A stretch of DNA of 53,940 bases from positions 1 to 53,940 of the forward strand of contig NZ_BAOS01000020.1 in the NCBI RefSeq assembly GCF_002443295.1. Direction: 5' to 3'. Below, piece after piece: positions 9,491 to 18,788 of the stretch. Each line of letters begins with the position of its first letter. The stretch's first letter is position 1. Below the pieces are notes generated by a model. That model saw only the letters and a program-made list of their open reading frames with translations. It searched no databases and was not told the DNA's origin. The translations under genes were made by a program, and so were the position numbers. This DNA comes from Candidatus Scalindua japonica (GTDB lineage Bacteria > Planctomycetota > Brocadiia > Brocadiales > Scalinduaceae).

Positions 9491-10833
9491 CTAAATTTAA
9501 CATTTTTTGCTTTTCCACAATTCTTCTCTAATAATATACCGATTGATATTAAAGACCAAAACAAATAATTCAACTGAGGAGCAAATATCTTAACATTCGT
9601 CATCATAAATAACAGTACCGTAATACTTGTTAAAACACCAGCCACTATGTCTACGTTTGCCCTATCGATTCTTGCCCAAATAAAAAACAATCTTTTTAAA
9701 ACCGTAATGTACAGCAATATAGTTAGACCAAATCCAATAAATCCAGTTTCAAAAAGATTGGCTGCGTAATGATTGTCCCAGCTCCATACAACATATTTCT
9801 CATCAGAATACGAAAGGTTTCTATCAATACTTATTACTTCACTGGCGCCTGGACCATAACCAAAAAGTGCTTGCTCAATCGATTTTCGGATTTCAGAATA
9901 AGCTATATCCCATAATTCAAACCTATATTGATAAGTTTGGCCTTTAAATGAATCCTGATTAAGTGTATCGGCAGTTTTAATTCCTAATGATTCATAAACA
10001 CCCGGCTTTATAATCAAAACAGCTATTGCAAAAACAATAACTATCATAACTTTTTTTTTGATTCTGATAGAACCTAATGCAAACATCATCATCCCAGCTA
10101 TGACTGTTGCTAACAAAGGCCCTCGACTGCTAGAGAAATAAATAGCTGATATTGACACCATTAAAGAAAACCATAATGCAAAATATTTAAAACTATTTAC
10201 TTTTGAATATCCAATTAATACTAAAGTAATTGGCCATGCCATTGCCATCGCCGTCCCAAGAAGTATTCTATGCGGGTAGGTTGACATCACATCGTTTGCA
10301 TATTGCTCCTTCCTTACGTATGCAAAAAGGAAGGAATCTACAGGATTAAACCCTGTATATTTTTCGATAAATGCAAGCAAAGCGACCAAAGACAGTCCAA
10401 AGGAAATATAGTACAACAATCTGATTGCATCATTTCTATTACTTATGCTTGTCGAGACAATCAAGTAAAAGAAAATTATCTCAATAATATAAGAAAAATA
10501 TGTTTTAATGCTAAAAACGAAATCACTAGAAAATAACAGAGAAATAAAATTTGCCGCTGCAACTAGGACAAGCAAAAAAACAAAAGGGAGTTTAATTATT
10601 TTCTGATAATATATATTTCTTTTGTTCCGAAGATACCAAAATAATAACAATAAAATCAACATTAACCTATGAATCGAAAAGTTTGGAAAGCTACCAGGAG
10701 TTACTATCATCAAATAAGAAGTTAAGGATACGAATAATAAAATAGTTACAAAAAGACCATTTTTATAGTCTTTTTTTAAATAACATGTTAGTAGAATTAA
10801 TATTACTATTATAAAGAGAACATCCGTTTTCAC
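9481..10833 (-). CDS. O-antigen ligase / Wzy-like polymerase
   Basis: 450-residue, very hydrophobic inner-membrane protein with about 10-12 predicted transmembrane helices. A larger periplasmic loop between the later helices contains 'LFGYGPGASEVIS', the glycine-rich region typical of the Wzy_C/WaaL family. This family polymerises lipid-linked repeat units or ligates them to an acceptor on the periplasmic face. GTG start at 10833. It lies directly downstream of the flippase gene on the same strand, the usual Wzx-Wzy arrangement. I cannot tell polymerase from ligase by sequence alone; with a Wza/PCP system nearby, polymerase is more likely. Confidence 0.82.
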   Translation of the reverse strand: MKTDVLFIIVILILLTCYLKKDYKNGLFVTILLFVSLTSYLMIVTPGSFPNFSIHRLMLILLLLFWYLRNKRNIYYQKIIKLPFVFLLVLVAAANFISLLFSSDFVFSIKTYFSYIIEIIFFYLIVSTSISNRNDAIRLLYYISFGLSLVALLAFIEKYTGFNPVDSFLFAYVRKEQYANDVMSTYPHRILLGTAMAMAWPITLVLIGYSKVNSFKYFALWFSLMVSISAIYFSSSRGPLLATVIAGMMMFALGSIRIKKKVMIVIVFAIAVLIIKPGVYESLGIKTADTLNQDSFKGQTYQYRFELWDIAYSEIRKSIEQALFGYGPGASEVISIDRNLSYSDEKYVVWSWDNHYAANLFETGFIGFGLTILLYITVLKRLFFIWARIDRANVDIVAGVLTSITVLLFMMTNVKIFAPQLNYLFWSLISIGILLEKNCGKAKNVKFRWK

Positions 10834-11085
10834 AATTTAGCTTTAGCCCTTATTGTATTTTAGATTTCTTTAATATTTTTTATATTTCCCGTAACAGCGA
10901 ACTTACCATATTTTTCAGAGAAATTACTTTGACTGCGGTAGACACAAGATGTAATTTTTGTGTCTATGGACGAAATCTTTTTTACCGACTTTTGCAATAT
11001 ACTGTTACTGCCTGACCTTGTTTCCCTGCTTTAAGATAAGAAAGGAAGTTAGACGCCATAGTCCAAGACAAACAAGATTTAGTAG

Positions 11086-12561
11086 TTACCTTAGCGAAGG
11101 TTTTAACTTTAAATTTTTTTGTTTAAGAATGACCATAAAGGAAATACTATATGCAAAGACACATCCTATAATACTTGGTAAAATACCCAACTGATGAAAT
11201 GGCATTATCTTATACATTGTAAACCATGCGATAATAACAGGAAGAGAACAACATAATGCTTTTGGAAAGATACAAAAGTACTCCCATATTTTAATTTCAG
11301 TGAGATAACGTAACCTCACCACCTGAAAGAAATAAGCAATCATCATCGCAAATAATCCAGCGCTTGCCGCGCCTACTACACCGTACCACTTAACAGCAGG
11401 ATAAATAAATATAACTATTAGGATCGCCCTTATACCCACAAAGAGACGTTGCTGCTCTGGACGTCCCGTTGCAAAAAACAAAGTTGCAATAGGTGCACCG
11501 CAAGTTCTTGCCAAAGTAGTAACAAAGATTATGGCAAACGGAATAGCAACTACCGTATATTGAGTACCATAAACTAAGTAAAGCAGATCCTTTCCATTGA
11601 AAAACAAAAGGAAAAGTAGTGGGAATCCTAAATATGCAGTTAATGATGTAGTTTTCATAACTGCCCGATTTATTCTTTCTTTTTGGTCTTTCATTTCAGA
11701 AAAGACAGGCATCATAATTGGGTTAATAAATATTGAAATTAGTAGAGAAGGAATTCTCGCTAAACTAGCAACCATGCTGTATAAACCCAAATCACCCTTG
11801 GATAATAGTTTTCCAACTACAAAGATGTCGGCTTGAATGAATATAAAACAAAGTATTGGCAACCCAAACATACCACGTACATATTTAAATAATTCATTCA
11901 ATTGTTTTCTATCAAAATCAAATCCAGGTATGAAAGGTGAAATCATGAATGACAAAAAACACCGTGAAGCAGCCTCAACAATAAAACCAATTACTAAAGC
12001 CCAAACATTAGTTATAAAAAAAGCTAATATGATGGCCGTTAAGATACCACAAACGCTACCGCCCTGTGATATTGATACCCATCTTGAATATTTCATTTGC
12101 TTCAGTACTACAAATGCTCTTGGGCTCATGAACCCATTAAAAAGAATGGTGGAAAACGATAGGATCAGCAACGGCAACAATTCTGGATCATCATAAAATC
12201 TTGCAATCCACGGAGCGCCTACATAAGCAATAGCAAAAAGGACTATTGAACGAAAAAATGATACCCACCATGCTCCATTAAGATAAGTTTGTTCTTCTCC
12301 TTTTGGATTTTGAATTATTGCCTCTTTAATACCAATTTGCGTAAAAGACTCAAAAGCAGCGTTCACTGCAAGCAAAATTGCCATTGAACCAAATGCTTCC
12401 GGTGCAAGCAGGCGAACCAAAATCATGTTGCGGGCAAATCTCAAACCATTTTCAATCGTACTACCTATCCCCAGCCACATACCTCCATGAATTGCACGAT
12501 CTTTAAGACTTGTACCACTAAAAATTTTTCCAAAGTTTTTCGTTAATTTCCTTAAAATCAT
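11086..12561 (-). CDS. Wzx-type polysaccharide flippase
   Basis: 491-residue MOP/PST-superfamily transporter. After a short cytoplasmic N-terminus, 'GGMWLGIGSTIENGLRFARNMILVRLLAPEAFG' (residues about 27-59) is the characteristic first-helix region of WzxC/TuaB-like proteins. About 12 transmembrane helices follow. It should move the undecaprenyl-linked oligosaccharide to the periplasmic side. The gene follows asnB by about 25 bases and precedes the polymerase-like gene, with a 250-base gap (10834-11085) in which I see no gene or clear terminator. Confidence 0.88.
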   Translation of the reverse strand: MILRKLTKNFGKIFSGTSLKDRAIHGGMWLGIGSTIENGLRFARNMILVRLLAPEAFGSMAILLAVNAAFESFTQIGIKEAIIQNPKGEEQTYLNGAWWVSFFRSIVLFAIAYVGAPWIARFYDDPELLPLLILSFSTILFNGFMSPRAFVVLKQMKYSRWVSISQGGSVCGILTAIILAFFITNVWALVIGFIVEAASRCFLSFMISPFIPGFDFDRKQLNELFKYVRGMFGLPILCFIFIQADIFVVGKLLSKGDLGLYSMVASLARIPSLLISIFINPIMMPVFSEMKDQKERINRAVMKTTSLTAYLGFPLLFLLFFNGKDLLYLVYGTQYTVVAIPFAIIFVTTLARTCGAPIATLFFATGRPEQQRLFVGIRAILIVIFIYPAVKWYGVVGAASAGLFAMMIAYFFQVVRLRYLTEIKIWEYFCIFPKALCCSLPVIIAWFTMYKIMPFHQLGILPSIIGCVFAYSISFMVILKQKNLKLKPSLR

Positions 12562-12585
12562 TTTAATGTCAACGCTATTTTATAA

Positions 12586-14484
12586 TTATGTGATACAATC
12601 ATTGTCAATAAACTTTCGGTGCCACAATTCAAGAACAATCAGTGAAAAAATCACCTTTGAATGATTCATACGCTGTGAATTTTCACGAATTAATCTTTCG
12701 ATTGATTTTTTTTCAAAATAACCTCTATTGAGCGTTTTTTTATCCATCATGATATCATAGACAAAATCTTTCATTTCATTTCTCAACCAAGACTCGTAAG
12801 GGACAGGGAAACCTGTTTTTTTTCTATATAAGATTTCCTTGGGTACTTTATTAGAAAATGCCTTCTTTAAAATGTGCTTTGTCGTAAACCAATTAAGTTT
12901 ATGGCTATCCGGCAAATTAGCAGCAAATTCCAGCAGCCTATGATCAAGAAGTGGCACTCGAAGCTCTACGGAATTAGCCATAGTGATTTTATCAGCCTTG
13001 GTTAAGAGATCATCAGGCAGCCATGTTTTCGTGTCTATATAAAGCATTTTATTCAAATTACTTACTTTTGTAATATTCTCAAAATAGTCTCTAGTGATTC
13101 CTGCCGAGTTGTTCTTATTTATGTTGTCCCCGAATTCTTTACTATAAAATTCATTCTTGTTATCATTAAAATAACCAGATGGACTTGAAGTTCTGCTATA
13201 ATAATACTCTTTCATCTCTAATGTCATAAGGGGAGCATATTTTTTTAATTTCTCCAAATACCTCATATTACCCAGCTTGTCTATAAGGACCGAGATAGGG
13301 CTATTCAGTGGACCAATAATTTTCTTTATGCGTTCCATCCAAACATAATTTCTGTAATTTGGATAGCCGGCGAATGCCTCATCACCTCCTTCTCCTGAAA
13401 TTAAAACCTTAACGTGTTCTTTTGCTAACTTAGATACATAATATAACGCTATCGCAGGTGGTTCACATACGGGTTCTTCCATATGCCAGACATATTTTGG
13501 AAGAAAATTCAGAAAACCCTGTGATGACATAGTCATTTCGTAATGTTTAGTCCCAAATTTCTCAGCAGCAAGCCTTGCAAATGGTCTTTCGTCTGCAAAG
13601 CTCTCTCCCTCAAAGCCAATGGTGAATGTACTTATATCCTTATCGGTCTCATCAATAGCAAAACTAAGCAAAGCCGTTGAATCGATGCCCCCACTTAATA
13701 AGAATCCAACCGGTACATCGCTGATCATATGGTCTCTCACTGACTCCCTTAATAAATCAATCAATTGGCCTTTCGAATCTTCAAAACTATAGTTTCTTTT
13801 AGAATTTGAAAAATTAAGATCCCAATACTGCTTAATATTTATTTTTTCATTTTTCAAAATTAAGTAATGCCCTGGACTAAGCTTGTGTATGCCCTTGAGT
13901 AAAGTTTCTGTTCCTGGAATATAGAAATATGTTAAAAATCTATCAACAATCTCAGGATTTTCTTCCCTCTTCACCTTTGGGTCTTCCAATATTGATTTCA
14001 TCTCAGAAGAAAAAAGAAAAGAGTCTTTGGTCATACAATAATAAAGAGGCTTTATTCCTACTCTATCTCTGGCAAGTAACAAAACACTCTCTTTCTCATC
14101 CCATAAGGCGAAGGCGAACATTCCTCTCAGTTCTGAAATGAAACTCTCGCCATATTCTTCATATAAATGAACTATGACTTCAGTATCAGATTCAGTCTTA
14201 AAAACATGCCCCTTCTCTATAAGCCTTTTTCGTAGTTCTCTATAATTATATATCTCTCCATTGTAAACGACCCAGACATTCATATCTTCATTCGAAATAG
14301 GCTGTTTCCCCGTATTAAGATCAATGATTGATAACCGCTTGTGCCCTAAGCCAACCTGCCCTTTAATATACATGCCTTTATCATCCGGCCCACGATGGTT
14401 CATAATGGCCATCATATTTTCCAAGACCCTCCGATCTACAGTGCTATCTTTGTCAAAATTAACTTTTCCGCAAATTCCACACAT
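12586..14484 (-). CDS. asnB: asparagine synthase (glutamine-hydrolysing), EPS-type
   Basis: 632 residues from the ATG at 14484. That start is chosen because an AGGA lies six bases upstream and it exposes the nucleophile Cys after Met removal ('MCGICG'); an in-frame TTG two codons earlier would block it. The Ntn glutaminase domain contains 'NHRGPDD' and 'YNGEIYN'. The synthetase domain has the PP-loop 'SGGIDS' at residues 264-269 and 'GEGGDEAFAGY'. It transfers ammonia from glutamine to a carboxylate via an AMP intermediate. AsnB paralogues like this are regular members of XrtA/PEP-CTERM EPS loci, where the acceptor is probably a sugar acid rather than aspartate. Eight bases separate it from the upstream GT2 gene. 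Confidence 0.92.
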   Translation of the reverse strand: MCGICGKVNFDKDSTVDRRVLENMMAIMNHRGPDDKGMYIKGQVGLGHKRLSIIDLNTGKQPISNEDMNVWVVYNGEIYNYRELRKRLIEKGHVFKTESDTEVIVHLYEEYGESFISELRGMFAFALWDEKESVLLLARDRVGIKPLYYCMTKDSFLFSSEMKSILEDPKVKREENPEIVDRFLTYFYIPGTETLLKGIHKLSPGHYLILKNEKINIKQYWDLNFSNSKRNYSFEDSKGQLIDLLRESVRDHMISDVPVGFLLSGGIDSTALLSFAIDETDKDISTFTIGFEGESFADERPFARLAAEKFGTKHYEMTMSSQGFLNFLPKYVWHMEEPVCEPPAIALYYVSKLAKEHVKVLISGEGGDEAFAGYPNYRNYVWMERIKKIIGPLNSPISVLIDKLGNMRYLEKLKKYAPLMTLEMKEYYYSRTSSPSGYFNDNKNEFYSKEFGDNINKNNSAGITRDYFENITKVSNLNKMLYIDTKTWLPDDLLTKADKITMANSVELRVPLLDHRLLEFAANLPDSHKLNWFTTKHILKKAFSNKVPKEILYRKKTGFPVPYESWLRNEMKDFVYDIMMDKKTLNRGYFEKKSIERLIRENSQRMNHSKVIFSLIVLELWHRKFIDNDCIT

Positions 14485-14492
14485 TCTCAATC

Positions 14493-15494
14493 CTAATTTA
14501 TACTCTTTGATGGTCCATGAGATACTTGACTATTAGATGTTAATTCTTTTGCCCATTTTTCATAGCCTATCGACCAACGAAAGATTTTTTTCCACTTTGT
14601 AAATGCAACAAGTATAGTATCTTGCTTACGCAATATTATAGCACTGGGCATGAGTATTATAATCAACATCATTCGACATATTGAAACAAAGGTCATTACA
14701 GACTTATAAAAATAAGCGCTTTTCTTACCCCTGTATTTCTCCATGAATTTGGATACAGATTCTCTCATGAGAACAATACCAAAATAGTTTTGTTTGCTCT
14801 TTGTACTTTTTCCACCATGATGAATAATTTGAGAGGAGTTGACGTAATATGTTTTGTAACCGGTTTGATTAATCTTATAACAAAGGTCCAGGTCTTCAGA
14901 ATACATGAAATAATCCGTACTGAATTGATTCACCTCCTCAAAAACACTACGTTTAACCATAATACATGCACCGGAAATGACCTCAACTTCTTGCGGTTTG
15001 TCATTACTACGAAATAATGGTTTCATACCCCATAACTTCAATGTGGGAAATAAAAACTTTAGATAGTCAATATCAAATGCCTGGTTTAAAACAGTCGGAT
15101 AAGGTTGGATACAACTTGTCTGCAACGATAAGTCAGTGTTAAGTAATCTGCAACCAATTGCGCCTGCGTCTGGCATTGTTTGTAAATTTGTATACATTAT
15201 TTTGACAGCATTGCTAATTATTTCTGTATCCGGATTTAAAAAAAGTAATGTTTTTCCTGTAGAATGTTGAAAACCCAGATTATTTGCATAGGCAAAACCA
15301 TGATTTTTTTTACTTTGTATAAAAATAACACGTGGAAAACCCTTTTTAAGCATTTCATCACATCCATCATAGGATGCATTGTCAACCACAATAACCTCGA
15401 ACTCAACATCTGGCGGTTGACTATACATACTGGTGAGGCATTTTCTTAAATGGTGCAAAGAATTCCAATTAACAATTATTATTGAGATATCCAC
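14493..15494 (-). CDS. GT2 glycosyltransferase (rhamnosyltransferase-like)
   Basis: 333 residues. The GT-A nucleotide-binding start 'DISIIIVNWNSLHHLRKCL' and 'VIVVDNAS' are followed by the metal site in 'LLFLNPDTEI' and the acceptor region 'YFMYSEDLDLCYKI', as in WbbL-type transferases. A hydrophobic stretch near residues 265-287 may anchor it to the membrane. The start is GTG; its first base is the last base of the upstream gene's TAG stop (TAGTG), so the two glycosyltransferases are translationally coupled. It adds one sugar to the lipid-linked repeat unit in the cytoplasm. Donor and linkage are unknown. Confidence 0.9.
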   Translation of the reverse strand: MDISIIIVNWNSLHHLRKCLTSMYSQPPDVEFEVIVVDNASYDGCDEMLKKGFPRVIFIQSKKNHGFAYANNLGFQHSTGKTLLFLNPDTEIISNAVKIMYTNLQTMPDAGAIGCRLLNTDLSLQTSCIQPYPTVLNQAFDIDYLKFLFPTLKLWGMKPLFRSNDKPQEVEVISGACIMVKRSVFEEVNQFSTDYFMYSEDLDLCYKINQTGYKTYYVNSSQIIHHGGKSTKSKQNYFGIVLMRESVSKFMEKYRGKKSAYFYKSVMTFVSICRMMLIIILMPSAIILRKQDTILVAFTKWKKIFRWSIGYEKWAKELTSNSQVSHGPSKSIN

Positions 15495-16372
15495 TATTTA
15501 TATTTCCAGATACTCTGCCGAAAAAATAGTTTATTTAACTGTTGTTTTCTCAGATAAGCAATTAAGTCTTTATCATCAACCTGTGGTATTTTTATTATGT
15601 AACCATTTACATATCCCCACATAAGCGCTATGGAAACGATAAAATAAGGTTTTTGAAAAATCCTTTTTATACACTTAAGAATCATAAAAAGCGGATGATA
15701 TCCGCTAATATAATTTGCCCTTCCATTCTTCGTCCAATTACCCCATGTTCCATCAGCCACTCCGGTACTTCTGTGATGACTTATTTTTAATTCGGGATAA
15801 CTCCTCGTCTCCCACCCATTCATATTAGCCTTCACTTCATCAAGAGTGTCCCACCCGGGTGCTTTAAGAAGACCACCGATATCGTCCCAGCATTTTGCCC
15901 TGTATATCTTTGTAGCACCTCTAACATGAAAAATAGGGTCTCTTTCATATATCATTCTTCCATCAATTATGTTGTAAATCCCACCACCGCATATTCCGAG
16001 TTTCTGATTTTTTTTGAAATTCTCAAAACATTTCTCGAAATATGTATCGCTAAAAGTTAAATCACCATCCAATTTAACAATGAAATCCCATTCTTTAAAC
16101 TGCAAATTATTAAAAGCATCATAAAAAGCCTCAATTACACCTCCACCTGCTTTGCGAAAACCTCTATCATGCCTGTGTATTGTTTTAATCCATCCGTATT
16201 GATTTGCATATTCGTCAATTATCATGGCAGTATTATCTGTCGATCCGTCATCAACAATAATCCATTCAATGGGTCTTATCGTCTGTGAAATTACCGAATT
16301 GATGGTTTTCTCAATGTATTCTTCTTCGTTCCGAACGGGTGTGATTATGACGTATTTTATTTTTTTATCCAT
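15494..16372 (-). CDS. GT2 family glycosyltransferase
   Basis: 292 residues from the ATG at 16372; an in-frame TTG two codons upstream is less likely. The GT-A fold signature is clear: 'YVIITPVRNEEEYIEKTI' then 'WIIVDDGSTDNTA', with the DxD-like 'VKLDGDLTF' near residue 100. 'GWDTLDEVKANMNGW' is the acceptor-side motif. The C-terminal region has one possible membrane helix. It overlaps the downstream glycosyltransferase by one base, so the two probably act consecutively on the same repeat unit. Confidence 0.9.
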   Translation of the reverse strand: MDKKIKYVIITPVRNEEEYIEKTINSVISQTIRPIEWIIVDDGSTDNTAMIIDEYANQYGWIKTIHRHDRGFRKAGGGVIEAFYDAFNNLQFKEWDFIVKLDGDLTFSDTYFEKCFENFKKNQKLGICGGGIYNIIDGRMIYERDPIFHVRGATKIYRAKCWDDIGGLLKAPGWDTLDEVKANMNGWETRSYPELKISHHRSTGVADGTWGNWTKNGRANYISGYHPLFMILKCIKRIFQKPYFIVSIALMWGYVNGYIIKIPQVDDKDLIAYLRKQQLNKLFFRQSIWKYK

Positions 16373-16514
16373 GTTCAATGGTACTGATGAAAACTAAAGT
16401 GAGCTAAAGTTTTAAAGTGATCTTAAGTGACTAAAGTTATATTAAATAAAATTCATATAAATTTGACCTCACGCAAAGACGCTAGCTCGCAAAGGTTAAA
16501 GCACTTGACTCCCC

Positions 16515-16625
16515 AGTTAAATATGCTCCCCTATGGAACTTATTGATTCCATGTGGCAAACCCTTAAGGAACTGCTTATGCATTCCATTGGGCAAATCCC
16601 CGTGGAATAACTTGTTCCACGGGAC
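16515..16625. repeat. small palindromic repeats (CCC.TGGAA / TTCCA.GGG type)
   Basis: Three short dyads in a row. The clearest is a perfect 9-bp stem, CCCGTGGAA/TTCCACGGG, at 16599-16623. The pattern recurs at 21600-21715 and near 25278. An 83-codon minus-strand ORF across this stretch is a by-product of the repeats. Confidence 0.55.
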
Positions 16626-16646
16626 AAGCTGGACAAATTTACCAGG

Positions 16647-17531
16647 TTAATTAAGTTGATTAGTGATTGAGGATAATTTCCTTTTGAACATCTTAAAAAT
16701 ACATTGTGGCTTATTAAGCCAATCATAGCCACCTTCAAGCTTTGCTTTGAAAAATATGATGTCATCACAAGAATTTACGGGTATTCGTTTAGCAAAACAG
16801 ATATCATCTTTTCTAGAAGTCGTTCCTATTCTAGTACTCACACTATATTTGTAATCACATTCGCGGAGAATGTCTTTTAAATATTTTCTAAATTCATTAT
16901 CTTCCTCTGGAAATGCGAACGGATAAGAGAAAGAGTCTATTACTTCTCCAAGCTTATCCTCGATGGTTTCCTTGGAATGCCTGATTTCATATTCAATTTC
17001 CTCTTTCTTTATAGATTTAAGTTGTGGATGCGTAACCGTATGAGAGCCAAAGTTTATGCTATTATTATTCAATTCTCTTACCTCATCCCAACTGAGATGC
17101 TCTTTCTCATTAAGTCTTGATCCATTATTGTTAATAAATTCTGTTGGTAAAAATACCGTAGCAGTAAAGTTATATTTCTGTAGAACAGGAAATGCCTGTG
17201 TATAAAAATCACGAAATCCATCATCGAATGTTATGACTACGTACTTGAGTTGACGAGTTGATGAGTTAAGGAGTTGAGGAGTTTTCTTAAGTATATCTAC
17301 AATATCTTTAAGACTTACAACTGAGTAGTCATTTTCATGGAGATATCTCATATGTTCGTTAAAAATATCAGGGGATGTATTGACTCTATAATATGGGTGA
17401 ACTCCATTTTCACTCTCATTTGAGATACTGTGATACATTAAGATAGGAATACAATCATCTCTTTGTGACCGTCTAATTCGACTGATAGGGTAAAAGAAAT
17501 ATAGGGTAGCTATACGGTCGATACGGAGCAT
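16647..17531 (-). CDS. polysaccharide deacetylase family protein
   Basis: 294-residue NodB-homology (CE4) protein. 'ILMYHSIS' opens the domain, 'TFDDG' (residues 101-105) provides the catalytic base and a metal ligand, and 'SHTVTHP' (163-169) supplies the two metal-binding His residues. The late motif is 'SFSYPFA'. The full metal site is present, so it is predicted to be active, removing N- or O-acetyl groups from a polysaccharide. A close relative of this family is a fixed member of XrtA-type EPS loci. No clear signal peptide. Confidence 0.9.
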   Translation of the reverse strand: MLRIDRIATLYFFYPISRIRRSQRDDCIPILMYHSISNESENGVHPYYRVNTSPDIFNEHMRYLHENDYSVVSLKDIVDILKKTPQLLNSSTRQLKYVVITFDDGFRDFYTQAFPVLQKYNFTATVFLPTEFINNNGSRLNEKEHLSWDEVRELNNNSINFGSHTVTHPQLKSIKKEEIEYEIRHSKETIEDKLGEVIDSFSYPFAFPEEDNEFRKYLKDILRECDYKYSVSTRIGTTSRKDDICFAKRIPVNSCDDIIFFKAKLEGGYDWLNKPQCIFKMFKRKLSSITNQLN

Positions 17532-17623
17532 TTTATAAGTACAATATAGAAATTTAAGAATTCAGGGATTAAAGTACAATGATTCAGGAATTAAAGAATT
17601 CAGGGATTTAGGAATTATGGATT

Positions 17624-17842
17624 TTAGAGATTATTCCATTCATCTACAGAAATGTCTCGATTAAGCTTTTCTTTAACTTGCTTTAATAGCATTTTCATCT
17701 GTGGAACTGAGAATTCTCGATTTGTAGGCACAACCTGTTTTTAGGATCCGTATCTCATGATTCCATGCCTGCTGCCTGCCTCAATATCACTGAATCCAAG
17801 TTTCTTAAGTTTCATCATAAAATCCCTTCTCTTGCATGGCAC
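17624..17842 (-). pseudogene. broken HicA-type toxin gene
   Basis: Directly downstream of the HicB-like gene, a frame beginning at a GTG (17842) gives 'VPCKRRDFMMKLKKLGF', the standard opening of the longer HicA/YcfA toxin branch. It continues past an in-frame TAA to 'VPTNREFSVPQMKML' and ends near 17624. The stop falls in the middle of the small dsRBD-like domain, so no functional toxin can be made unless the stop is an error. Not listed among long ORFs because it is interrupted. Confidence 0.72.
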
Positions 17843-17846
17843 CCAT

Positions 17847-18092
17847 TTATGCAACTATAGCTTCCTTTAGATTTAAGTTGATTCCTTCTATAACAGGTAT
17901 TTTATCGCGATGTCTCAACCCATTGATTAGCCAATCTTCTAAAGCGAAGTGAAGTTCTTTTTGACATTCATAAAGAGTACTTCCGAAAGCAATGGTTCCT
18001 GAAAAAGCTGATATTTTTCCACAGTAAGATCCATCTTCTAGTTTTTCGTATTCAGCCTTGCTCATTGCCCTCTCGATATATTGTGTAAGCAT
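17847..18092 (-). CDS. hicB: HicB-like antitoxin (orphan)
   Basis: 81 residues with the HicB/UPF0150 pattern: 'YCGKISAFSGTIAFGSTLYECQKELHFALEDWL' gives the beta-beta-alpha core (partially degraded RNase H-like fold). A GGAGG lies seven bases before the ATG. HicB proteins bind and block HicA and repress their own operon. Here the partner just downstream carries a premature stop, leaving an intact antitoxin without a working toxin in cis. It may cross-neutralise another HicA in the island or simply be decaying. Confidence 0.82.
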   Translation of the reverse strand: MLTQYIERAMSKAEYEKLEDGSYCGKISAFSGTIAFGSTLYECQKELHFALEDWLINGLRHRDKIPVIEGINLNLKEAIVA

Positions 18093-18389
18093 TGTTAACC
18101 TCCAAAGTTTATGGTTGAACTTCCTGAAAATATCTTAGAAACACGAAAACACCGCGTTATACATCCTTTTCGAATCCTGTTGCAAGGTGTAAAGGCGAAA
18201 GCATTAGCTAGATGCTTGATACTGAATTCTCGTTTTGGCTTTGTGCCAAAGTTGCACAGATTTAATAAAATTGGTTAGCATCCTGCCAAGGTGGTTGTAT
18301 TAAGGTTAATTTAGGAATTCAGGGGTTTGTATGGTTCAGCGTTCTGGGTTCGGCGTTCATAGTTACAATAAAAAACACGAAATGCGAAC

Positions 18390-18600
18390 CTATTTATTTT
18401 CAAAAAATATCTTTTCCTCAAGCCCTGATTGGCGTACCATACTCCGAAACGTTTTTATGTCAAAATCCTTCTTATTATCCAGCACAGTAACCCTTCTCTT
18501 TACACCATTTATAACAGCTTTAAACTGTTGATGGCTACCCTTTTGTCCCACAAATACGAATTCGGTACTGCAAATTTTCTCGTTCTCATTTCCAGCTCTT
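18390..18600 (-). pseudogene. 5'-truncated HicA remnant
   Basis: The minus-strand frame from about 18560 to the TAG at 18390 encodes 'FVGQKGSHQQFKAVINGVK' and continues to 'SGLEEKIFFENK'. This is nearly identical to the C-terminal three quarters of the intact HicA at 24471-24710, and flanking DNA is also shared. There is no start codon and the N-terminus is replaced by unrelated sequence. It is a partial duplicate of that HicA. The remaining bases up to 18788 and from 18093 to 18389 hold no recognised gene. Confidence 0.78.
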
Positions 18601-18788
18601 TAGAAAATTCTTTATTATCCACAACTCTAGGCACTTTAAAATTTAGTTCATTTTAGTCACTTGAATAGAAGAGTCTTTACAATTAACTTAAGTTGAAATT
18701 CATTCAAGCTTTCCAAGAAACTTATTAGCCAATAAGCAATTAACCTTTTTTATCAATGTAATCAACCTATCAACTTATTGACTATTCA

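Noticed and set aside
7826-14484. Lasso-peptide or beta-lactam cluster suggested by two asparagine-synthase homologues
   Set aside because: No precursor peptide, B-protease or lactam enzymes; all neighbours are polysaccharide genes.
16517-16768. 83-codon minus-strand ORF
   Set aside because: Built from small palindromic repeats and overlaps the 3' end of the deacetylase gene in another frame.
18111-18278. 55-codon plus-strand ORF starting 'MVELPENILETRKHRV'
   Set aside because: Opposite to all neighbours, no RBS, no recognised family; treated as chance or debris.
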